Below are positions 1 through 5,104 of a stretch of DNA of 5,104 nt, piece after piece; position 1 is the first letter of the stretch; every line of letters starts with the position of its first letter. This DNA is from an uncultured Rhodospirillales bacterium (GTDB taxonomy: Bacteria; Pseudomonadota; Alphaproteobacteria; Acetobacterales; Acetobacteraceae), in the NCBI GenBank assembly GCA_903928045.1, contig CAIYPH010000888.1:1-5104 (forward strand). Direction: 5' to 3'. A model generated the notes under the pieces. It saw nothing but the letters and a program-made list of their open reading frames with translations. It made no database searches and was not told the origin of the DNA. Made by a program: the position numbers and the translations under genes.

Positions 1-90
1 AAAAAAGAAGCAAAAACTTTTTATCCGCTTGCTGCCGAGTGTTCCGGGTAACACCGAACCAGACGGATAAAAGTTTTTTGGTTCTTTTTT
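1..90. repeat. Imperfect 27-bp inverted repeat with a 36-nt loop (intergenic element)
   Basis: Arm 1 (1-27) matches the reverse complement of arm 2 (64-90) at 24 of 27 positions, counted by hand; both inner ends carry ATCCG/CGGAT. The loop (28-63) holds a short pairing of GTGTT (39-43) with AACAC (50-54). The element is much richer in A and T than the flanking genes. It starts at the first base of the window, so it may extend left. Its style resembles AT-rich palindromes I recall between genes in Acetobacteraceae genomes, but dispersal cannot be tested here. It could be a mobile-type palindromic repeat, a strong two-way terminator, or both. Confidence 0.6.
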
Positions 91-103
91 TCAAAAAAGA
101 ACC
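80..103 (-). terminator. Perfect 11-bp hairpin just after the ATPase stop; probable part of a transcription terminator
   Basis: GGTTCTTTTTT (80-90) pairs perfectly with AAAAAAGAACC (93-103) around a 2-nt centre, or a larger loop once the inner A-T pairs open. It begins 11 nt after the ATPase stop codon. On the minus strand it is followed by A-rich, then T-rich sequence; the clean T-run comes only at 6-1, after the larger inverted repeat. The larger repeat plus that T-run therefore looks more like the actual termination signal. The two structures share bases 80-90 and cannot fold fully at once. The role is inferred from position and base pairing. Confidence 0.5.
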
Positions 104-114
104 GCTTCCTTTAG

Positions 115-1110
115 TCATGCCCGCACCGTCTGTGCCGGTGCGGCGGCGAACACGCCGGGCGTGCTCGGCTGCAAGCAAGCGACGTCATGCCGATCGCCGA
201 TGCTCGCGCGCGGCGGCGGCCCGGCGTCGCACAGCGCGCTGGCGATCGGGCAGCGCGGCGCGAAGGCGCAGCCGGGCGGCATCGCCCAGGGCTCCGGCAC
301 GAAGCCGGGAATGGCGGCGAGGCGTCGGCGCGGGCCGTCAAGCTCCGGCAGGGCGGCGAGCAGGCCGGCGGTGTAGGGATGCGCGGGCACGGCGAACAGC
401 CGATCTGCCGGCGCCTGCTCGACGATGCGGCCGGCATACATTACGCCCACCCGGTCGCACATGTCGGCGACCACGCCGAGATCGTGGCTGATCAGCACCA
501 GCGCCATGCCGGTCTCCGCCCGCAGGCGGCGCAGCAGGTCGAGAATCTGCGCCTGGATGGTGGCATCGAGCGCGGTGGTCGGCTCGTCCGCCACCAGCAA
601 TTCCGGCTGCCCGGCCAGCGCCATGGCGATCACCACCCGCTGGTTCTGCCCGCCCGACATTTCATGGGGATAGATGTCGATGCGGCGCCTGGGGTCGGGG
701 ATGCCGACCTGTTCCAGCAGCCTGATCGCCTCCGCCCGGGCCGCCGCACCAGTGATGCCGCGATGCAGGCGCAGCGCCTCCTCGATCTGCCGTCCGATGC
801 GGTGCACAGGGTTGAGCGCGCTCACCGGGTCCTGGAAAATCATCGCAATCCGCCCGCCGCGCACGGCATCGAGCCGGGAAGGCGGCGCGCCAAGCAACTC
901 CTCATGCCCCAGCGTCACACTGCCGGAGACCTTGGCAGTCGCGGGCAGCAGCCCAAGCGCCGCGAGCCAGGTGACCGATTTGCCCGAGCCCGACTCGCCG
1001 ACTAGCCCGACCGCCTCGCCCTTGCCGACGTCGAGATCGATCCCGCGCAGCGCCGGCACGCCGTTGAACGCGACGCCGAGGCCGCGAATGGCAACCAATG
1101 GATGTGTCAT
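115..1110 (-). CDS. ABC transporter ATP-binding protein, OppD/DppD type
   Basis: This 331-residue cytoplasmic ATPase should power import of the substrate caught by the two upstream binding proteins. Visible motifs: Walker A GESGSGKS (38-45), Q-loop FQDP (92-95), signature MSGGQNQR (151-158), Walker B LLVADEP (171-177), D-loop ALD (180-182) and the switch histidine in ISHDLG (H209). The C-terminal oligopeptide/dipeptide extension is present: [12 protein letters not shown] (244-255) and four cysteines at 281, 287, 294 and 312 (C-x5-C-x6-C-x17-C), the pattern linked to an iron-sulphur cluster in DppD-type subunits. The length is normal. The signature has Asn at 156, where Arg or another residue is common; the core SGGQ is intact. 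The ATG at 1110 is 5 nt after the preceding TGA with no clear ribosome site, so coupling is likely. An open extension to 1317 would overlap the neighbour and precedes the conserved start. No second ATPase or permease follows in the window. OppD, DppD, GsiA or Nik-type systems cannot be told apart, so no symbol is given. Confidence 0.95.
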   Translation of the reverse strand: MTHPLVAIRGLGVAFNGVPALRGIDLDVGKGEAVGLVGESGSGKSVTWLAALGLLPATAKVSGSVTLGHEELLGAPPSRLDAVRGGRIAMIFQDPVSALNPVHRIGRQIEEALRLHRGITGAAARAEAIRLLEQVGIPDPRRRIDIYPHEMSGGQNQRVVIAMALAGQPELLVADEPTTALDATIQAQILDLLRRLRAETGMALVLISHDLGVVADMCDRVGVMYAGRIVEQAPADRLFAVPAHPYTAGLLAALPELDGPRRRLAAIPGFVPEPWAMPPGCAFAPRCPIASALCDAGPPPRASIGDRHDVACLQPSTPGVFAAAPAQTVRA

Positions 1111-1115
1111 GCCGG

Positions 1116-2735
1116 TCAGAGTGCGAAGTTTCCGGGCCGGAAGTCCATCGCGAAACTCGGCGCGGCCTTCCAGCGGATCTCCTTGCGCTTGGCGGTGAAG
1201 GTCGCGTTCTGGTGCAGCAGCGTATAGGCGGGGTCCTCGCGCTCGGCGATTTCCAGCATGCGGCGGAAGGCCTTGCGGCGCAGCGGCCGATCGCCGCTGG
1301 TCTCCAAGATCACGCACATCTGGCTGAATTCCGCGTTGCGGTATTCGCCGGCCTGCTGGGCAGCGCCATTCGGCCCGAAATTGGAGACGATGGCGCCGAC
1401 CGGATCATTGAACGGCGCGCCGGCCGACCAATCCCGCACCCCGCGGACGGTGGAGCGGTCGCGGATCTGCGTCCAATTCTCCTTCATGGTGATCTCAACG
1501 TTCACGCCGACCTGCCGCCACATCTCCACCAGGATCTGCGAGGTGGCGACCTGGTTGGTGTAATAGTTGTTGAGCAGCCGGTAGGGGATCGGCTCACCCT
1601 TGTAGCCGCCCTCTTTCAGCAACTGCCGCGCCTTGGCCAGGTCGTATTCCGGCACCCGCCAGTCCGCGACAAACATGTCATCGTAGAACTCCCACTGCAT
1701 GCCCCGCGGCACGCGGGTGCGCCCGGCCCACAGCCCGTCGATGATCGCCTGGCGATCGACGGCATGGGCGAGACCGAGGCGGACGCGCGGGTCGCGCAGC
1801 ACCGGGTTGGAATTGTCGTAGGTGGTGATGCGGTGGTTGAGGATGGTGCCGCCCACAACCTCGAATCCGGCGTTGCCCTCCACCACGCCGATCTGGTCGG
1901 GTGGAATGTCGCAGGCGAAGTGGTATTCGCCGGCCAGCAAGCCGTTGATGCGGGCGGATACCTCGGGCACTTCGAGGATCCGGATGGATTTCAGCGGCGG
2001 GCGGCCGCCCCAGTACTCGTCATGCGCGTCGAGGATCAGCGACACGTCCGGACGGAATTCGCGGATCTTGTAAGGCCCGGTGCCGACCGGCTTGCGGGCA
2101 TAGGCGAGCCAGGACTCCGCCTCGTCCACCGCGCGGCGCGAGACGATCTCGGCCCCGGCGGCCGACAGCCGCCCCTCCAGCGTCACGTCAGGGGTGGCGT
2201 TGATGAAGCGGACCGTCCGGCGGTCCACCACCTCGACCCGGTCGAGCCCCGGAAACAGGCGCCGCGCGACGGGAGGGATTTCGTCCGGCAGCTTCTTCGA
2301 GCCCTGACCGACGATCGCCGAGAAGGCGTGCGGCAGGGTCTTGCCATCCACCACCGGGCGGGTATCGCCGAAGGCCAGCGCCGGGCTGAAGCGGAAGGCG
2401 ACGTCCTCGGCGGTCAGCAGATCGCCGTTATGGAAACGCACGCCCTCGCGCAGAGTGAGCTCCAGCGTGGCGTCATCGATCCGCCGCCAGCTCTCGGCGA
2501 GCCCCGGCCGCATCGCGAGATTGCCCCGCCAATCCATGTCGATCAGGCGCTCGTTGAACATCAGCAGCGTGCGCTCGCCCACGTTGGACTGCTCGCGCAG
2601 ATTATCCAGCGTGTTGGAATTGGCGATGCGCTGCACGGCGATGGTGATCGACGGGCGCTGGTCGGCCTGCCCTACCGCGATGCGCGGCAGAGCAAGTGCG
2701 GACCCTGCGAGCAGGGAGCGGCGGGGCAGGCGCAT
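1116..2735 (-). CDS. ABC transporter substrate-binding protein, family 5, paralogue 2
   Basis: This 539-residue protein is a tandem relative of the upstream binding protein. Hand counts give about 44 of 65 identical residues near the mature N-terminus and about 93 of 130 in the central-C-terminal part. No gap is needed; the two differ in length only in the signal peptide (24 against 26 residues). The signal has twin arginines (MRLPRRSLLAGSALALPR, cut likely after GQA) and no lipobox. Family marks are retained: 'PVGTGPYKIREF' 216-227, 'YWGGRPPL' 241-248, 'LRDPRVRLGLAHAVDR' 313-328 and 'WKAAPSFAMDFR' near the end. The ATG at 2735 lies 2 nt after the preceding stop (TGA-GT-ATG) with no strong ribosome site, so translation is probably coupled. 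An upstream in-frame start at 2795 would overlap the neighbour and bury the signal peptide. A different substrate preference from paralogue 1 is plausible but not shown; the blocks around residues 118-148 and 424-478 differ most. Confidence 0.92.
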   Translation of the reverse strand: MRLPRRSLLAGSALALPRIAVGQADQRPSITIAVQRIANSNTLDNLREQSNVGERTLLMFNERLIDMDWRGNLAMRPGLAESWRRIDDATLELTLREGVRFHNGDLLTAEDVAFRFSPALAFGDTRPVVDGKTLPHAFSAIVGQGSKKLPDEIPPVARRLFPGLDRVEVVDRRTVRFINATPDVTLEGRLSAAGAEIVSRRAVDEAESWLAYARKPVGTGPYKIREFRPDVSLILDAHDEYWGGRPPLKSIRILEVPEVSARINGLLAGEYHFACDIPPDQIGVVEGNAGFEVVGGTILNHRITTYDNSNPVLRDPRVRLGLAHAVDRQAIIDGLWAGRTRVPRGMQWEFYDDMFVADWRVPEYDLAKARQLLKEGGYKGEPIPYRLLNNYYTNQVATSQILVEMWRQVGVNVEITMKENWTQIRDRSTVRGVRDWSAGAPFNDPVGAIVSNFGPNGAAQQAGEYRNAEFSQMCVILETSGDRPLRRKAFRRMLEIAEREDPAYTLLHQNATFTAKRKEIRWKAAPSFAMDFRPGNFAL

Positions 2736-2737
2736 AC

Positions 2738-4363
2738 TCAGGCGCCCCAGTTGCCGGCGCGGAAGTCCATCGCGAAGGAGGGCGCAGCCTTCCACTTGAT
2801 GTCCTTGCGCTTAGCGGTGAACGTCGCGTTCTGGTGCAGCACGGTATACGCGGGGTCCTCGCGCTCGGTGATCTGCAGCATGCGGGCGAATACCTGCTTG
2901 CGGCGGGCGCGATCGGTGCTGGTCTCCAGTTCCAGCGACAGACGGTTCATCTCCTCGTTGGTCCACTCGCCATACTGCTGCTGCTCGCCATTGGGGCCGT
3001 GCTGGCTGACGATGGAGGAGACCGGGTCATTGAACACCGCGGAGTTCGACCAGTCGCGAATGCCGCGCTCCGGCCCGCGCTCGAAGATCTGCGTCCAGTT
3101 CTCCTTCATGCTGATCTGCACGTTGAGCCCGGCCTGGCGCCACATCTCCACCAGCGCCTGCGCGGTGAACACCTGGTTGGTGTAGTAGTTATTGATCAGG
3201 CGGTAGGTGATCGGGTCGCCCTTGTAGCCGCTGGCCTTCACGAGGTCGCGTGCCTTGGCGAGATCGAACTCCGGCACGGTCCAGCCCTGCACGAACATGT
3301 CTCCGTAGAACTCCCATTGCAGGCCGGCCGGCACGCGGGTGCGGCCCTCCCACAGGCTTTCGACGATCGACTTGCGATCGATCGCGTGCGCCATCGCAAG
3401 CCGCACGCGGGGGTCGCGCAGCGGGGCGTGGTTCTTGTCGAAGGTGGTGATGCGGTGGTTGGGGATGGTGCCGCCCTGCACTTCGAAGGACGGGTTCTTT
3501 TCGATATCGCGGATCTGGTCGGGCGGAATGTCGCAGGCGAACTGGAACTCGCCGGCGAGCAGGCCATTCACGCGGGACGACACCTCGGGAACCTCGACCA
3601 GCCGCAGCGTCTTGATCGGCGGGCGGCCGCCCCAGTAGTCGTCATGGGCATCCATGGTCAGCGAGGTATCGGGCTTGAACTCGCGCACCTTGTAGGGGCC
3701 GCTGCCGACCGGCTTGCGCGCATAATCGAGCCAGGAAGCGGCCTCGTTGAAGGCGCGCTGGCTGACGATGCCGGCGCCGAGCGCGGAAAGCCGGCCTTCC
3801 AGGGTCACGTCCGGCGTGGCGTTGATCACGCGCACGGTGTGACGGTCGATGATCTCGACGCGGTCAAGCGCGGGGAACAGGCGGCGCGCGACGGGCGGAA
3901 TTTCGCGCGGCAGGTCCTTGTTGGCCGTCGAGGTGATGATCTGGCCGGAGAGCGGCAGGGTCTTGCCCTGCACCGTCGGGCGGGTTTCGCCGAACATGCG
4001 CTGCGGCGAGAAGCTCGCCGCCACGTCCTCGGCGGTGAACTCATCGCCGTTGTGCATCTTCACGCCCTTGCGGAGCGAGAACTCGACGGTCTTGTCGTCG
4101 ATCCGCTTCCACTCGGTGGCGAGGCCCGGCTTGGTCTCCAACTGGCCCTGGTAGTTGAGGTCGATCAGCCGCTCGACGAACATCGTCATCATGCGGGTGC
4201 CGACGTTGGACTGCTCGCGCAGTGCGTCCAGCGTGTTGGAATTGGCGATCTTCTGCACCGCGACGGTGATGGTCGGGCGGGTGTCGGCCTGGCCGATGGC
4301 GAAACGCGGCAAGGCGGTGGACGCGGCGGCGGTGAGGCCGGCGCGGCGGGTGATGCGGGTCAT
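2738..4363 (-). CDS. ABC transporter substrate-binding protein, family 5 (peptide/nickel/opine type), paralogue 1
   Basis: This 541-residue periplasmic protein should capture the substrate and deliver it to an inner-membrane ABC importer. Residues 1-26 are an export signal with twin arginines (TRITRRAGL) and a likely cut after GQA, suggesting Tat export. There is no lipobox cysteine, so it should be soluble. The mature part fits SBP_bac_5: 'RKGVKMHNGDEFTAEDVAASF' region at about 98-118, 'KPVGSGPYKVREF' 217-229, 'YWGGRPPI' 243-250, 'LRDPRVRLAMAHAIDR' 315-330, 'DLAKARDLVKASGYKG' 367-382, and a C-terminal 'WKAAPSFAMDFR' 524-535. The length is normal for the family. The ATG at 4363 is chosen because of its GGAG site and because the signal peptide then begins at residue 1. 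It heads an operon with the paralogue 2 nt downstream and an ATPase after that. The substrate cannot be told from sequence; dipeptides, oligopeptides, nickel chelates, opines and glutathione are all bound by this family. Confidence 0.93.
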   Translation of the reverse strand: MTRITRRAGLTAAASTALPRFAIGQADTRPTITVAVQKIANSNTLDALREQSNVGTRMMTMFVERLIDLNYQGQLETKPGLATEWKRIDDKTVEFSLRKGVKMHNGDEFTAEDVAASFSPQRMFGETRPTVQGKTLPLSGQIITSTANKDLPREIPPVARRLFPALDRVEIIDRHTVRVINATPDVTLEGRLSALGAGIVSQRAFNEAASWLDYARKPVGSGPYKVREFKPDTSLTMDAHDDYWGGRPPIKTLRLVEVPEVSSRVNGLLAGEFQFACDIPPDQIRDIEKNPSFEVQGGTIPNHRITTFDKNHAPLRDPRVRLAMAHAIDRKSIVESLWEGRTRVPAGLQWEFYGDMFVQGWTVPEFDLAKARDLVKASGYKGDPITYRLINNYYTNQVFTAQALVEMWRQAGLNVQISMKENWTQIFERGPERGIRDWSNSAVFNDPVSSIVSQHGPNGEQQQYGEWTNEEMNRLSLELETSTDRARRKQVFARMLQITEREDPAYTVLHQNATFTAKRKDIKWKAAPSFAMDFRAGNWGA

Positions 4364-4373
4364 GGGGGGCTCC
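4364..4373 (-). promoter_or_regulatory. Ribosome binding site that fixes the start of the first binding protein
   Basis: The minus strand reads GGAG (4373-4370), six C residues or CC-rich spacer, then ATG at 4363-4361. The 6-nt spacing suits a Shine-Dalgarno sequence. It favours the ATG at 4363 over an in-frame GTG at 4384, which would place seven extra residues before the signal peptide and has no such site. Confidence 0.7.
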
Positions 4374-4404
4374 GTCCAGGGCACTCTGTGCTTGGCCTGG
4401 AGCC
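4368..4404 (-). promoter_or_regulatory. Leader hairpin overlapping the ribosome binding site of the first binding-protein gene
   Basis: On the minus strand, GGCTCC (4404-4399) can pair perfectly with GGAGCC (4373-4368), AGG (4398-4396) with CCT (4380-4378), and GCAC (4391-4388) with GTGC (4384-4381) around a 3-nt loop. Unpaired CCAA (4395-4392) lies on the left side and GGAC (4377-4374) on the right. An alternative register pairs TCCAGG with CCTGGA. The 3' arm contains the GGAG of the ribosome binding site, so folding would hide it. No U-run follows, so this is not an intrinsic terminator for the anti-sigma gene. That it regulates translation is an inference; GC-rich DNA forms such pairings by chance fairly often. 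Confidence 0.35.
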
Positions 4405-4459
4405 TTACATCGCCTCGGCAAACCGCCGATGACGATTGCGCGGCAGATTTATGACATCG
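4405..4459. other. Spacer between the anti-sigma stop and the leader hairpin
   Basis: This short non-coding stretch should hold the transporter operon's promoter if it has its own. The only candidate is a weak -10-like CATAAA on the minus strand (4453-4448), with no convincing -35 element at the right spacing. No ECF-type GGAAC box is seen. Whether transcription starts here or enters from the anti-sigma gene cannot be decided. Confidence 0.3.
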
Positions 4460-5104
4460 TCAGCCGCGCATCTGCTCCGCCACCCGCTCGGCGATCGCGC
4501 GGGCCATGCCGATGTCGAGGTCGCCGACGACGAGATAGGCGAACTGCCCATCCGTCCACATCGCCACCCGCTGGCCGTTCTTGCGGTCAACCCGGATGTC
4601 GTCGGCGGCGCCGTCGAAGCGGGTGACACAAATCGCGACCGGTGCGCCGCGGTCGCGCGTGTAGAGCAGGTCGGCGACCGGCCGCCCATCCACCACCAGC
4701 AGCCGCGCACCGGCAAAGGTGAGCCCGGCCGGCGACAGCTCAGGAATATCCAGCCGCCGCTCCAACCGGCGGCCGAGCCAGCGGCGGATTTCCTCGGGCT
4801 GATCTGCCGGGACCTCCACGAGATGGGTGGTCTCGTGGATGAATACGTTGTGGTACTCGCTCGCCTCATCCATCAGCGCGACCCGTGGATTGGCCTCCTG
4901 CCCGCTCCACAGCAGGCCGCCGCCGAACCCGATCACGCAGGCCAGCACCGCAGCCGCGGCTGCCAAGGCCACCGGCCAGCCCGCGCGAGCTGGGCGGGGC
5001 TGCAACAGGTGTGCGGCACCTTCGGCGAAGAAGCCATCGGCGAACGCCGCCCGCAGCAGTCCTGCGGTCTCGCGGAACTGCTCGACCTGGCGCCGCGCAT
5101 GGGC
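4460..5104 (-). CDS. Transmembrane anti-sigma factor, RsiW type (partial, N-terminus outside the window)
   Basis: The frame is open to the right edge, so 214 C-terminal residues are visible and the true start is not. Residues 1-33 of the visible part (AHARRQVEQFRETAGLLRAA and onward) look like the end of a cytoplasmic sigma-binding domain. Residues about 43-66 form one hydrophobic segment (WPVALAAAAAVLACVIGFGG, then GLLW), and the rest should be periplasmic. That outer part has the pattern I associate with RsiW-like anti-sigma factors: 'EYHNVFIHETTHLVEVPA', then 'RRWLGRRLERRLDIPELS', 'GLTFAGARLLVVDGRPVADL' and 'YTRDRGAPVAI'. Such proteins hold an ECF sigma factor at the membrane until a signal releases it; the sigma gene normally lies just upstream, here beyond position 5104. 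An in-frame TTG at 5005 would remove the whole cytoplasmic part and is not taken as the start. The family call rests on recalled motifs. No HxxxCxxC zinc motif is visible, though it could be in the missing N-terminus. Confidence 0.8.
   Translation of the reverse strand, partial: AHARRQVEQFRETAGLLRAAFADGFFAEGAAHLLQPRPARAGWPVALAAAAAVLACVIGFGGGLLWSGQEANPRVALMDEASEYHNVFIHETTHLVEVPADQPEEIRRWLGRRLERRLDIPELSPAGLTFAGARLLVVDGRPVADLLYTRDRGAPVAICVTRFDGAADDIRVDRKNGQRVAMWTDGQFAYLVVGDLDIGMARAIAERVAEQMRG

Noticed and set aside
39..491. 150-codon plus-strand open frame spanning the repeat
   Set aside because: Arginine- and alanine-rich low-complexity product, starting inside the inverted repeat and running antisense to the ATPase.
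187..1005. 272-codon plus-strand open frame
   Set aside because: It is antisense to the ATPase, whose Walker A, signature, Walker B and H-loop motifs are all intact on the minus strand.
1111..1317. N-terminal extension of the ATPase to 1317
   Set aside because: The added 69 residues overlap the upstream gene, are not ABC-like, and the typical N-terminal strand begins right after the ATG at 1110.
1098..3185. 695-codon plus-strand open frame
   Set aside because: It lies opposite both binding-protein genes, whose motifs, signal peptides and tight spacing are unmistakable. Long antisense frames are expected in GC-rich genes, and its protein shows no recognisable domain.
4361..4384. GTG at 4384 as the start of paralogue 1
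   Set aside because: It has no ribosome site, sits inside the hairpin and adds seven residues before a normal signal peptide; the ATG at 4363 has GGAG at 6-nt spacing.
2696..4432. 578-codon plus-strand open frame that resembles part of the previous one
   Set aside because: It is the antisense shadow of paralogue 1. Its likeness to the other antisense frame simply reflects the paralogy of the sense genes.
4448..4453. CATAAA as a promoter -10 element on the minus strand
   Set aside because: It matches only four of six positions and no -35 element is seen at 16-18 nt; too weak to call as a promoter.
4460..5005. TTG at 5005 as the start of the anti-sigma gene
   Set aside because: The frame stays open to the window edge, and the upstream residues look like the missing cytoplasmic domain; the gene is cut by the window.
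1..5104. CRISPR arrays, tRNA or rRNA genes, insertion-sequence transposases
   Set aside because: No spaced direct repeats, no tRNA-like cloverleaf and no transposase reading frame were noticed on either strand by eye.

Overview
The window is GC-rich and tightly packed. All four credible genes lie on the minus strand, so they read from the right edge (5104) to the left. Codon use, twin-arginine signal peptides on the transporter binding proteins, and an AT-rich intergenic repeat suggest an alphaproteobacterium, perhaps Acetobacteraceae/Rhodospirillales. This placement is an inference from style; there is no rRNA or other marker gene here.

Layout in transcription order: (1) 5104-4460, the C-terminal part of a single-pass membrane anti-sigma factor of the RsiW type, whose N-terminus lies beyond the right edge. 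(2) A 96-nt gap (4459-4364) holding a compact hairpin whose 3' arm contains the ribosome binding site of the next gene. (3) 4363-2738, a family 5 (peptide/nickel/opine type) ABC transporter substrate-binding protein. (4) 2735-1116, a second substrate-binding protein that is a close, gap-free paralogue of the first and starts 2 nt after its stop. (5) 1110-115, an OppD/DppD-type ABC ATPase that starts 5 nt after the preceding stop. (6) 1-114, non-coding, with a long imperfect inverted repeat and an overlapping perfect hairpin that probably end transcription.

The three transporter genes look like one translationally coupled operon for ATP-driven uptake of a peptide or another small substrate captured in the periplasm. 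The operon is incomplete as seen: there are no permease genes (DppB/DppC type) and no second ATPase (DppF type). The ATPase is followed directly by the repeat/terminator element. The missing parts could lie left of the window or elsewhere in the genome. The anti-sigma factor is probably a separate unit with an ECF sigma gene to its right, outside the window.

I found no clearly undescribed system. The points most worth a second look are the tandem binding-protein pair without permeases, the possible occlusion of the first gene's ribosome binding site, and the nested inverted repeats at the left end. The very long plus-strand open frames opposite the transporter genes are judged to be antisense shadows.
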